Made by a program: the position numbers and the translations under genes
Notes under the pieces: generated by a model
What the model was told of the DNA's origin: nothing
The model's input: the letters and a program-made list of their open reading frames with translations, nothing else
Database searches by the model: none
NCBI RefSeq assembly: GCF_037095755.1
Contig: NZ_JBAWKJ010000002.1
Coordinates: forward strand, 992,001-1,056,000
DNA length: 64,000 nucleotides
Direction of reading: 5' to 3'
Source: Sphingopyxis sp. CCNWLW2
GTDB lineage: Bacteria; Pseudomonadota; Alphaproteobacteria; Sphingomonadales; Sphingomonadaceae
Shown here: one piece after another, positions 8,694 through 17,069 of the stretch
Numbering within the stretch: the first letter of the stretch is position 1
Layout: each line of letters opens with the position of its first letter

Positions 8694-10391
8694 ATGGCAT
8701 CGCACCGGCGCTTCGCACCTTCCTTCATGCTGCTTTGCAGTTCGATGCTCGTATCCGCGTCGGTGGCCGCACAGGCGCCCGCCTACGACCTCATCATCCG
8801 CGGCGGGACGATCTACGACGGATCGGGCAAAGCGCCGGTGGTCGGCGATGTCGCGATCAAGGACGACCGGATCGTCGCCGTCGGCAAGGTCGACGGCACC
8901 GCAAAGAGCGAGGTCACAGCCAAGGGCATGGCGGTCGCGCCGGGCTTCATCAACATGCTGAGCTGGGCGACCGAGTCGCTGATCGCCGACCCGAAGAGCC
9001 AGAGCGACATCCGCCAGGGCGTGACGCTCGAGGTGATGGGCGAAGGCTGGTCGATGGGGCCGGTGAACGCGACGATGAAGGCGCTGGAAACCGAACGACA
9101 GGGCGACATCAAATTTCCGATCGAGTGGACGAGCCTCGGCGATTATCTTGGCTGGCTCGAAAAGCGCGGCGTCTCGACCAATGTCGCGAGCTTCGTCGGC
9201 GCCGCGACGGTTCGCGTGCATGAGCTGGGCGAAGGCGATGTCGACCCGACGCCCGAGCAGCTTACCCGCATGCGTGCGCTGGTGAAGCAGGCGATGAACG
9301 AGGGCGCGATGGGGGTCGGCAGTTCGATCATCTATGCCCCCGGTTCCTATGCCGAAACCGACGAGCTTGTCGCGCTGACGAGCGAAGCGGCGAAATGCGG
9401 CGGCATGTATATCAGCCATATGCGTTCCGAAGGCGACCGGATCGAGGAAGCCGTCGACGAGCTGATCGACATCTCGCGCCGCTCGGGCGCGCCCGCCGAG
9501 ATCTATCATCTCAAGATGGCGGGGCGCAGCAACTGGGGCAAGCTCGACACGATCGTGAAAAAGATCGAGGACGCGCGGGCCGAAGGACTTAAGATCACGA
9601 CCGACATGTACACTTACACCGCCGGCGCGACGGGGCTCGATGCCGCGATGCCGACGTGGGTGCAGGCAGGCGGACTCGAGGAGTGGATCAAGCGGCTGAA
9701 AGACTCCGCGATCCGCGCGCGCGTCGCCGAAGAAATGAAGAAGCCCGGCAGCAATTGGGAAAATCTCTATTTCGGCGCGGGCGCCGACAAGATGATCCTA
9801 TCGGGGTTCAAAAATGACGCGCTCAAGCCGCTGACCGGCAAGACGCTCGCCGAGGTTGCGGCGATGCGCGGCAAAAGCCCCGAAGAAACCGCGATGGACC
9901 TCGTCGTCGAGGATGGCTCGCGCGTCGGCACCGTCTATTTCCTGATGTCCGAGGACAATGTGCGCAAGCAGGTGCAGCTGCCATGGATGAGCTTCGGGTC
10001 GGACGCCGCGTCGCAGGCGACCGAAGGCGTCTTCCTGAAATCGGGCGCACACCCGCGCACCTATGGCAACTTTGCGCGCCTACTCGGCCGCTATGTCCGC
10101 GACGAGAAGCTGATCCCGCTCGAACAGGCGGTGTACCGGCTCACCACCCTGCCCGCGACCAATCTGGGCATCAAGGATCGCGGGGCGCTGAGGCCCGGCT
10201 ATTATGCCGATGTCGTGGTGTTCGACCCGGCGACGATCGGCGACCGCTCGACCTTCGAGAAGCCGCACCAATATTCGGTCGGGATGCGCGATGTCTTCGT
10301 CAACGGCGTGGGCGTGTTGCGGAACGGCGAGCATAGCGGCGCGACGCCTGGGCGTGCGGTACGCGGTGCGGGCTGGAACCGCTGTTCCTAA
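8694..10391 (+). CDS. D-aminoacylase-like amidohydrolase lacking the HxH motif
   Basis: A 565-residue amidohydrolase-superfamily protein related to N-acyl-D-amino-acid deacylase. It has a signal peptide (start MASHRRFAPSF, cleaved near AAQA), then the composite beta-sandwich start DLIIRGGTIYDGSG. H242 (MYISHMR), H272 (EIYHLKM) and a late FGSDAAS aspartate are kept. The first motif, normally GFIDxHTH, is GFINMLSW (84-91), with Leu89 and Trp91 in place of both histidines, and the zinc-ligand Cys of D-aminoacylases appears as Glu117 in GEGWSMGP. This looks like a defined variant subfamily with a different metal site. ATG 8694 has GGAG six bases upstream; a TTG three bases earlier is ignored. It probably removes acyl groups from D-amino acids in the periplasm, but this is unproven. 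Confidence 0.82.
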   Translation: MASHRRFAPSFMLLCSSMLVSASVAAQAPAYDLIIRGGTIYDGSGKAPVVGDVAIKDDRIVAVGKVDGTAKSEVTAKGMAVAPGFINMLSWATESLIADPKSQSDIRQGVTLEVMGEGWSMGPVNATMKALETERQGDIKFPIEWTSLGDYLGWLEKRGVSTNVASFVGAATVRVHELGEGDVDPTPEQLTRMRALVKQAMNEGAMGVGSSIIYAPGSYAETDELVALTSEAAKCGGMYISHMRSEGDRIEEAVDELIDISRRSGAPAEIYHLKMAGRSNWGKLDTIVKKIEDARAEGLKITTDMYTYTAGATGLDAAMPTWVQAGGLEEWIKRLKDSAIRARVAEEMKKPGSNWENLYFGAGADKMILSGFKNDALKPLTGKTLAEVAAMRGKSPEETAMDLVVEDGSRVGTVYFLMSEDNVRKQVQLPWMSFGSDAASQATEGVFLKSGAHPRTYGNFARLLGRYVRDEKLIPLEQAVYRLTTLPATNLGIKDRGALRPGYYADVVVFDPATIGDRSTFEKPHQYSVGMRDVFVNGVGVLRNGEHSGATPGRAVRGAGWNRCS

Positions 10392-11287
10392 GCGGCAGCG
10401 AGCAAGCGCCGCTGTTCGGCGGGTGACTTGAACAGGAAATCATAAGGCAAGCCGAGCCGGACGCTCGCCTGACAATGCGGCGCCGTGCGATCGACGTGAC
10501 GGTCGGCAAGCCGGCCGGCGATCCGTAATGCGGTGCGGTCGAGCCGCGTCAGATCATAGCGCGGGCCGAGTTCCAGCTTGCGCCGGATATGCCCGGGAAG
10601 CAGCGACACCGACGCGCGCGCGATCGCACGATGCAGGAATCGCGGCACGCCCGGCGCCGCGCGGCCCGACTGGATAATGTCGAGGAATTCGAAGATGATC
10701 GGATGCGGTTCGAAGCGCGGTTCGAGTTCGTCCATCATCGCCATGAACGCGCCCACCGTCGGCGGCGTATGCCGCGCCCCGAACTCGCGCCCGATCGCAT
10801 CACCGTCGGCCATGAAGCGATCCTTGTCGGCGTCGCTGAGCGGACGGACGAAGCGGTCATAGGCCATCAGGAAGCCATAGGAAGCGGTCGCCGCGACCCA
10901 ATCGAGCAGCAGCGGATCGAGCGCCCGATATTTCGTGCCGTCGGGTGTCTCCCCCTTCACTTTGCCGTGCATCCGGTTGACCTGCCCGATCACAGCTTTT
11001 GCGCTACTCGCCGGTCCATAGCAGGCGAGCATCGCAACGAGTCCGGTGCGGCGCGAACGCCCGATCGGGTCGGCCTTGTAGGTCGAATGGTCCCACACCC
11101 CCGACCGGATGCGCGGCTCGGCAAATTCGAGCAGCACCGCGGCGATGCCGCCGATGCCGAGCGCGATCGGGTTCTTGTAGATGCGCCACTGGACGCTGTC
11201 GGGCGCGAGCAGCGCGGGTTCGCCGACGGGGGCGGCGAAGTCGATCGCCGTCCCCAGATATTCATCCTGCATCGGCAAACGCGCCAC
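10388..11287 (-). CDS. Oxygenase MpaB family (DUF2236) protein
   Basis: A 299-residue protein of the DUF2236 family, which includes rubber oxygenase (latex clearing protein) and fungal MpaB, heme-binding enzymes that cleave isoprenoid chains. Family features seen are the N-terminal substrate-pocket stretch QWRIYKNPIALGIGGIAAV, NRMHGKVKG with the conserved His, and DPLLLDWVAATASYG. No signal peptide is apparent. It follows the TonB receptor by 15 bases, so they form a two-gene operon, which suggests that the receptor imports, or the oxygenase attacks, a terpenoid or other lipid; this is inference. Its stop codon interlocks with that of the convergent D-aminoacylase-like gene. Confidence 0.8.
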   Translation of the reverse strand: MARLPMQDEYLGTAIDFAAPVGEPALLAPDSVQWRIYKNPIALGIGGIAAVLLEFAEPRIRSGVWDHSTYKADPIGRSRRTGLVAMLACYGPASSAKAVIGQVNRMHGKVKGETPDGTKYRALDPLLLDWVAATASYGFLMAYDRFVRPLSDADKDRFMADGDAIGREFGARHTPPTVGAFMAMMDELEPRFEPHPIIFEFLDIIQSGRAAPGVPRFLHRAIARASVSLLPGHIRRKLELGPRYDLTRLDRTALRIAGRLADRHVDRTAPHCQASVRLGLPYDFLFKSPAEQRRLLAAA

Positions 11288-11302
11288 GCTGTCCGTCTCC
11301 TT

Positions 11303-13774
11303 CTAGAAATCGTAACCCAGCGTCAGGCCAAAGGTTCGCGGCTGGTTGGCGAACCGGACCACGACGTTGGCGTTACTGGCGACCGCCGACCAATAATATT
11401 TGTTGAACAAGTTTTTCGACCAGAGCGACAGCGACCAGCCGCTTTCGTCCTTGAGACCAAGGCTCGCGTTGACGACGGCATAGGAAGCCACCTCATAGAG
11501 CGGATCGTCCTCGAAAATCGTGTTCGCCTTGCCCTGGTAACGCAGGCTGACCGCACCGTTGAGCGCCAGCGTATCGGTGATCGGCGCGTCATAGGCCGCG
11601 ACGATGCTACCCTGGAAACGCGGGCTGTAAATGAACTCGGCACCATCGAAATTCTCGGGCTGGCCGGCGGCGTTGGTACCGACATAGTCGATCACCTTCG
11701 TCTTCAGCCACAGGCCGTTGGCGGCGATCGTCAAGCCTTCGGCGGGACGCAGGGTCAACTCGCCCTCGAGACCATAGGCCTTCGACTTGGGCACATTGTC
11801 GAGGCGTGACAGCGCAGTGTAGATCGGATCGGCGAAATAGGTGCTGATCTGCTTGTCCTTATAGTCGTAATAGAAGGCCGCGAAATTGGCCTGTAGCAGC
11901 CGGTCCGCCAGCGTTGCCTTCACGCCGAGTTCGTAGGCGGTCAGCTTTTCCTGCGTCACCGGTGCATTCTGGCGCGCCTTGCTCGCCGCGTTGACCGGCG
12001 AGGTCCCCGACTTGTAGCCGCGCGACACCGACGCATAGACGAGCGTATCGTCGTTCGGCGACCAGTCGAGCGCGGCGCGCCAGGCAAGGTTGTTCTCGTC
12101 GAGCGTCGAGACCACCGGCCCGAAGCTGTTCGTCGCGTCGTTGAAGGTGTTGCACTGCCCTTCGGAGATCGGCGCCGGGATCGGCCGCGTACCGCCCGCC
12201 GAGAACAGGAAACGGTTCACGACGTTGACGTTCGGCAGCATGCTGCCCTTAAAGTCGCGCGAACAGCCGACATAATCCTGCTTGTCTTCGGTATAGCGCA
12301 GACCGACCGTCAGCTTGAGCTGGTCGGTCAGTTCGGCATCGGCATTGCCGAAGACGCTCCATGTCTTCGTGGTCATCGTGCCGATGTCTTCATAGGTGCG
12401 GAACGCGGTCGCCATGTCGGCGGCGGTGTAGCCGCCCGAATTGAACGGCGTATTGAGCAGGTTGACGCCCGGTACGATGATGAACGGCACCGCGCGGATG
12501 AAGCGCGCGTTCGCATTTTCGCCGAGCAAAGTGCGGTTGCTGTCGACGATCTTGTCGTGACCATAATAGCCCCCGACCAGCCAGTTGACCCGGCCGGCCT
12601 CGCCCTCGAAATGCACTTCCTGGGCAAAGCTCTTGATCCGGCCATCGGCCTTTTGCAGCAGGACTTCGAACGGCGCACCGCTCCAGTCGGACAATGCCTT
12701 GCGCTGGAAGTCATTGTAGCTGGTCAGGCTGACGAACTTCGCGGTGTCACCGATTTCCTGGTCGATGCGTGCCTTCATGCCCCAAAAACGGTTGTTTTCT
12801 GCAAGGTCGCCAGACAGACCCTCGCCGCGTCCGATATTGGCAGAACGTCCTGCCTCGGGCGCCCAATCGGCCTGGCTCGCCTTGGTCGGAAAATTGCTCG
12901 CCAGATAGGTCGCAAGCCCCGGAGCGTTGAACAGGCGCGAATTGCTGGTGCCCGAAACCGGGTTGGTCGCGGGCGTGAAGCCGATGCCCTGGCCGGCAAC
13001 GGTGTCCGACTTGTTCTGCCACCAGGTCACCGACAGGTCGATGCTCGTTCCCGGACCCGGATCGATCGCCAGCGAGCCGCGGATGCCCAGCTTGTCGACC
13101 TTGCCGAGGCGTTCGTCGGGGCGCGCATTGCTGATCTGCCAGCCTTTGTCGCTGTTTTCGCTGCGCACCGCGATGCGCGCCGCTATGCCCTCGCCGAACG
13201 GACCCGAGATATGACCCTCGAAATTATAGGTCTGGTAATTGCCGAGCTCCGCCTTGACGCCGCCCTCGAACGTGTCGGTGGGCTTCGCTGTGATGAAGTT
13301 GATCAGGCCGGCGGTGGTGTTGCGGCCATAGAGCGTGCCCTGCGGCCCCTTGAGCACTTCGACGCGCTCGAGGTCGTACACCGGCCCCGTGTTCATGATC
13401 GGATAGGCGTAAGCGACCTCGTCGACATAGGTGCCGACGGTGGAGGTGGCCGAGAGGTTGATCGTGTTGAAGCCGATACCGCGCAGCGTATAGGTCGGCA
13501 CGCCTTGATAGCTTTGCGAGACGGTGAAGCTTGGCGCCACCGTTGTCAGGTCGCGCATGTCGGTGACGCGTAGGTTTTCGAGCGTCGCGCCATCGACCGC
13601 CTGGATCGCCATGCCGACGTCGTTCATCGATTCGGCGCGGCGCTGCGCGGTGACGATGATGTCGCCTTCGGCCGCGGCCGTGTCGGCGGCGGTTTCCTCG
13701 GCTGCGAAGACCGGCGCTGCAATAACCAGACCGATCGCCGTGCCCGCACCCAAGAAAATACGCATTGCTTTCAT
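11303..13774 (-). CDS. TonB-dependent receptor paired with MpaB-family oxygenase
   Basis: An 823-residue outer-membrane receptor. It has a signal peptide (MKAMRIFLGAGTAIGLVIAA, ending near VFA), a plug start DIIVTAQRRAESMNDVGMAI, the plug motif RVEVLKGPQGTLYGRNTTAG and a terminal Phe (LTLGYDF). Two adjacent ATGs, 13777 and 13774, are possible; the second has GGGAGG seven bases upstream and is preferred. Length and plug type are those of the large sphingomonad receptors for carbohydrates, aromatics or terpenoids. It is divergent from the LuxR gene and probably controlled from the 13.78-13.92 kb region. Confidence 0.92.
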   Translation of the reverse strand: MKAMRIFLGAGTAIGLVIAAPVFAAEETAADTAAAEGDIIVTAQRRAESMNDVGMAIQAVDGATLENLRVTDMRDLTTVAPSFTVSQSYQGVPTYTLRGIGFNTINLSATSTVGTYVDEVAYAYPIMNTGPVYDLERVEVLKGPQGTLYGRNTTAGLINFITAKPTDTFEGGVKAELGNYQTYNFEGHISGPFGEGIAARIAVRSENSDKGWQISNARPDERLGKVDKLGIRGSLAIDPGPGTSIDLSVTWWQNKSDTVAGQGIGFTPATNPVSGTSNSRLFNAPGLATYLASNFPTKASQADWAPEAGRSANIGRGEGLSGDLAENNRFWGMKARIDQEIGDTAKFVSLTSYNDFQRKALSDWSGAPFEVLLQKADGRIKSFAQEVHFEGEAGRVNWLVGGYYGHDKIVDSNRTLLGENANARFIRAVPFIIVPGVNLLNTPFNSGGYTAADMATAFRTYEDIGTMTTKTWSVFGNADAELTDQLKLTVGLRYTEDKQDYVGCSRDFKGSMLPNVNVVNRFLFSAGGTRPIPAPISEGQCNTFNDATNSFGPVVSTLDENNLAWRAALDWSPNDDTLVYASVSRGYKSGTSPVNAASKARQNAPVTQEKLTAYELGVKATLADRLLQANFAAFYYDYKDKQISTYFADPIYTALSRLDNVPKSKAYGLEGELTLRPAEGLTIAANGLWLKTKVIDYVGTNAAGQPENFDGAEFIYSPRFQGSIVAAYDAPITDTLALNGAVSLRYQGKANTIFEDDPLYEVASYAVVNASLGLKDESGWSLSLWSKNLFNKYYWSAVASNANVVVRFANQPRTFGLTLGYDF

Positions 13775-13877
13775 CATCCATCCTCCCTCAAACAGCTTGT
13801 CGCCGAACTCGTCTTTGTGCGAGCGTCGCGCGAAGCCGGACCGTGCCAGAACATAGAATTGCGGCCGGGCGGACAAG

Positions 13878-13893
13878 CTGACACCTGTGTCAG
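13878..13893. promoter_or_regulatory. Lux-box-like dyad upstream of the LuxR gene
   Basis: CTGACAC and GTGTCAG are perfect seven-base arms around CT, centred 30 bases before the LuxR-family ATG and about 110 bases from the divergent TonB-receptor start. Position and symmetry suit a LuxR-type dimer site used for autoregulation or control of both directions. No second copy was seen in the window. Confidence 0.5.
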
Positions 13894-13915
13894 GATGTGG
13901 AGGGAAAAGCGGGTC

Positions 13916-14662
13916 ATGGATCATCAGCGCGAATGCTGGGCCGAAATGCCGGCGCTGATCGCGGCGGTGCAGGCGGCGGGCGACGCGATCGGCCTGCCCT
14001 TCGTCGCGGCACAGGCCGACCTTGGCGATCCCGAGCCGATGAGCGACGCCGAAGGCCGTCCCTATGCCGAAACCAGCTTTCGCTGGGTCGACCCGAACTA
14101 TGCCTATTGGCGCGACCGCAAGCTGGCGTTGCAGCTGGCCTTTCTGACCGCCGCGCGGCTCGTCGCCGAACCCTTTTATTACAGCGACGGCCGTCTCGGC
14201 ACATGGCGGTCGACGCGCCTACTTGACGAGGTCGACTGCTCGCAGGCGAAAAACACGCCCAATTTTGGCGAAGCGATCATCGCGCCGGTCCATCTGCCGC
14301 GCGGACTGGTCGGCGCCGTCTTCTGGTGCTCACGCGAACCCGTCGGGGTCGAGGCGCTGTTCGCAAAACACGCCGGCGACTTGCACAATCTCGCGCTGAA
14401 ACTCGTCGCCACGCACAATGAAGCGCGCGACCGCCCGCGCAACGCCACCGTGCCGCAGACGCTGACCCGCCGCGAGGTTCAGTGCCTGCGCTGGGCGGCG
14501 GCGGGCAAGACCGACGGCGAGATCGGGATCATCCTGTCGCTGTCGGTGTCGACGGTGCGGTTCCACCTTCGCAACGCCGCGGCCAAGCTCGGCGCGACCG
14601 GACGGGCGCAGTCGATCCAGATCGCCGCGGGACTCGGCTTCGTCGGCGCGCGCGCGGCCTGA
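13916..14662 (+). CDS. LuxR-family transcriptional regulator with autoinducer-binding-like domain
   Basis: A 248-residue regulator. The first 170 residues resemble the autoinducer-binding fold of LuxR proteins (FRWVDPNYAYWRDRK, then a hydrophobic domain); the C-terminal helix-turn-helix (about 185-245) has TLTRREVQCLRWAAAGKTDG and STVRFHLRNAAAKLGA. No acyl-homoserine-lactone synthase gene is in the window, so it is a LuxR solo or senses another ligand. ATG 13916 has AGGGAA nine bases upstream; an in-frame ATG at 13895 would place translation start against the dyad. It is followed 49 bases later by an acyl-CoA dehydrogenase gene and faces the TonB receptor-MpaB operon. Confidence 0.85.
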   Translation: MDHQRECWAEMPALIAAVQAAGDAIGLPFVAAQADLGDPEPMSDAEGRPYAETSFRWVDPNYAYWRDRKLALQLAFLTAARLVAEPFYYSDGRLGTWRSTRLLDEVDCSQAKNTPNFGEAIIAPVHLPRGLVGAVFWCSREPVGVEALFAKHAGDLHNLALKLVATHNEARDRPRNATVPQTLTRREVQCLRWAAAGKTDGEIGIILSLSVSTVRFHLRNAAAKLGATGRAQSIQIAAGLGFVGARAA

Positions 14663-14711
14663 TGCAGGTGCCAGCTTGGCCTCGCCTCGCCGCTGCGTAC
14701 AAGCCGGGCGC

Positions 14712-15842
14712 ATGGACATGCTGAACGACCCGGCGCTGACCGCCTTTCGCGAAGAGGTTCGCGCCTTCCTGAGCGCGAATTTGCCCGAGGATATCCGCCG
14801 GGGCGCCGCGCGCGCGACGAGCGTCTTTATCGACCCCGATGTGTCGCTGCCCTGGCAGCGCATCCTGCACGAAAAAGGTTGGGCAGCGCCCGACTGGCCC
14901 GCCGAATTCGGCGGCCCGGGCTGGAGCGAAATCGAGCGCTATATCTTCGCCGCCGAATGCGCGCACGCGGGCGCACCGAATTTGGCGCCGATGGGCCTCA
15001 AGATGGTCGCGCCGGTGATCATGCATTATGGCAGCCCCGAACAGCGTGCCCATTATCTGCCGCGCATATTGTCGGGCGAGGATTATTGGTGCCAGGGCTT
15101 TTCGGAGCCCGGCGCGGGGTCCGATCTGGCCGCGTTGCAACTGCGCGCGGTTCCTGATGGCAGCGATTATATCCTGAACGGGTCGAAGATCTGGACCACC
15201 CACGCGCATTTCGCGAACCGTATGTTCGCGCTCGTTCGCACCTCGAACGAAGGCAAGCCGCAGGCGGGAATCAGCTTCCTGCTGCTCGACATGGACTTGC
15301 CGGGCATCACCGTCGAGCCGATCCGGACGCTTGCCGGCGACCATGAATTCAACCAGGTGTTCTTCGACGACGTCCGCGTCCCGCAAGCAAACCGGCTCGG
15401 CGATGAAAACGAAGGCTGGTCGGTCGCGAAGCATCTGCTGACCTTCGAGCGCGGCGGCAAATATGCGCCAGGCCTGATCGGGCGGCTCGAACAGCTTCGT
15501 GCGCGCGACGACATCGAACCGGTGCTGCGCGCGCAGCTCGACCGCGAGGCGGTGACGCTGAAGGCGCTGCAGGCGCTCGAAGTCAAGGCGATGCGCGGCG
15601 TTGGCGGCAGCGCGGCGCTCTATGCCTCGGCGCTCAAGATACTGGGCACCGAAACCGCGCAGCGTATCGACACATTGGCGTGCGAAATCGCGGGTCACGC
15701 CGCCTGGGCCGATGCCGACGGACAGACGCCCGCCGAGCTGGCGGTCGCGGTGCCGCGCTATCTCAACGACCGCGCAGCGACCATTTACGCCGGATCGAAC
15801 GAGATCCAGCGCGACCTGATCGCAAGGACCATGCTGGGTTAG
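14712..15842 (+). CDS. Acyl-CoA dehydrogenase
   Basis: A 376-residue flavin enzyme that oxidises an acyl-CoA at the alpha-beta bond. Family signatures seen are PDWPAEFGGPGWSEIERYIF, the FAD/substrate segment CQGFSEPGAGSDLA (near 137-150), WTTHAHFANRMFALVRT and the C-terminal YAGSNEIQRDLIARTMLG. Start ATG 14712 is followed by a second ATG two codons on. It follows luxR in the same direction. The convergent neighbour at 15839 is a second, divergent acyl-CoA dehydrogenase homologue; their stops interlock. Such pairs often form alpha2beta2 enzymes for bulky substrates (as in steroid side-chain degradation), though here the two are on opposite strands. Confidence 0.9.
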   Translation: MDMLNDPALTAFREEVRAFLSANLPEDIRRGAARATSVFIDPDVSLPWQRILHEKGWAAPDWPAEFGGPGWSEIERYIFAAECAHAGAPNLAPMGLKMVAPVIMHYGSPEQRAHYLPRILSGEDYWCQGFSEPGAGSDLAALQLRAVPDGSDYILNGSKIWTTHAHFANRMFALVRTSNEGKPQAGISFLLLDMDLPGITVEPIRTLAGDHEFNQVFFDDVRVPQANRLGDENEGWSVAKHLLTFERGGKYAPGLIGRLEQLRARDDIEPVLRAQLDREAVTLKALQALEVKAMRGVGGSAALYASALKILGTETAQRIDTLACEIAGHAAWADADGQTPAELAVAVPRYLNDRAATIYAGSNEIQRDLIARTMLG

Positions 15843-16861
15843 GCAGCCGCCTCGGCAAAGCGCGCAAGATGACCGGCGCGCGGCCCGAATGCCGCCGCAA
15901 TCGCGAGCGCGCGCTTGAAATGCCCGCCGAGGCGGAGCTCTTCGGTGAGCCCCATCGCGCCGTGAATCTGCACCGCGCTTTCGCCGACGACGCGCACCGC
16001 GTCGCCGACTTCGATGCAGGCGGCGCTGACCGCCTGTGCGCGGTCGGCGCGGTCCCGATCGACCGCGAGGATCGCTTCCTCGGTCAGCGCCGCCGCCTTC
16101 ATCGCCGCAAGTTGCATGTCGGCCGCGCGGTGGCGCAGCGACTGGAAACGCCCGATCGCCGTGCCGAACTGCTTGCGTTGGCCGAGATAATCGATGCTGT
16201 CGGCGATCATGCGTTGCATCAGCCCGGCCGCTTCGGCGCAGCGCGCCGCGAGGATCAGGTCGTTCGCATAGTCGGCCCACAGGCGCGCGGCGTCACCGCT
16301 CGCGAGCGAAGTGGTGTCGCCGGGCTTGAGCGTGAAGGCGAGATCGGCCGAGACGCTGCCGTCGTGCATGATGCGATGCCGCTGCTCGACCTTGTCGCGA
16401 TCTGCGGGGATGAGCAGTAACGCCTCGTCGCTCGCGAGGAGCAGAAAATCGGCTTCGGCTGCCCCTGCAACCAGTGCCGCGCTGCCGCGCGCCAGCTCGC
16501 CGTCGACGACGGGCATCGCCGCGGTCGAAGCCGTGCAGACGATGGCGATCCGGCGGCTGCCCACCGCGAGATCAGCCAGCGCCGGATGATCGGGCACGAC
16601 CCGCGCCAGCAGCGCGGTCGCCGCGACGTGCGAAAGCCAGTCGGCACCCGCGAGTGCCGGCCCCAGCTCGGCCATGACGACGGCGATGTCGATCGGACCG
16701 CCGCCGAAACCGCCGGCGCTTTCGGGCAGCGCGAGGCCCGCTAGCCCGAGCGACTCCGAAAGCTCGCGCCAGCCGGGGCGCACATTGTCGGCGAGGAAGC
16801 GCTGGATGCTATCGCGCAACATTTGTTGCTCGTCCGAAAGCGGCAAGTCGAGTTCGGCCAT
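15839..16861 (-). CDS. Acyl-CoA dehydrogenase, second-subunit type
   Basis: A 340-residue acyl-CoA dehydrogenase homologue, shorter than usual (about 380). The N-terminal all-alpha domain (LSDEQQMLRDSIQRFLADN) and C-terminal helical domain (RKQFGTAIGRFQSLRHRAAD, then AVQIHGAMGLTEE) are clear, while the middle beta domain is poorly conserved and the usual SEP.GGSD FAD segment is not recognisable. It may be the non-catalytic partner in a heteromeric dehydrogenase with the 14712-15842 product. The stop overlaps that of its convergent neighbour by four bases. It reads away from the EamA gene across a 208-base divergent region. Confidence 0.85.
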   Translation of the reverse strand: MAELDLPLSDEQQMLRDSIQRFLADNVRPGWRELSESLGLAGLALPESAGGFGGGPIDIAVVMAELGPALAGADWLSHVAATALLARVVPDHPALADLAVGSRRIAIVCTASTAAMPVVDGELARGSAALVAGAAEADFLLLASDEALLLIPADRDKVEQRHRIMHDGSVSADLAFTLKPGDTTSLASGDAARLWADYANDLILAARCAEAAGLMQRMIADSIDYLGQRKQFGTAIGRFQSLRHRAADMQLAAMKAAALTEEAILAVDRDRADRAQAVSAACIEVGDAVRVVGESAVQIHGAMGLTEELRLGGHFKRALAIAAAFGPRAGHLARFAEAAA

Positions 16862-16993
16862 GTCAGTTCGCCGGCCCGGCGGTATATATGTGCGTCATTT
16901 GCTCTCCCGCACCTGTCCTGCAACTTGCCGCGCCGCGGGTCTAGCTGATTGGCGTAACAGGTCGAGGACAGCGAGCTGCGTGCCATATACTTA

Positions 16994-17009
16994 GCAATAA
17001 AACTATTGC
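16994..17009. promoter_or_regulatory. Dyad in the acyl-CoA dehydrogenase/EamA divergent region
   Basis: GCAATA and TATTGC are six-base arms around AAAC, overlapping the AT-rich part of the 16862-17069 region. The place suits an operator or core promoter for either gene. It has only half similarity to the TTAG-N4-CTAA palindromes further on. Nothing else is evident in this intergenic stretch. Confidence 0.3.
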
Positions 17010-17069
17010 ATGGGGCCGCATGCACAGTGCGATACGAGTCGAAGATCAAATGCACGGGCGGTGGGCGGG

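Noticed and set aside
16987-17006. Possible ninth regulon palindrome (ACTTAG half site before the EamA gene)
   Set aside because: Only one half matches; the second CTAA half is missing, so it was listed as an unrelated dyad.
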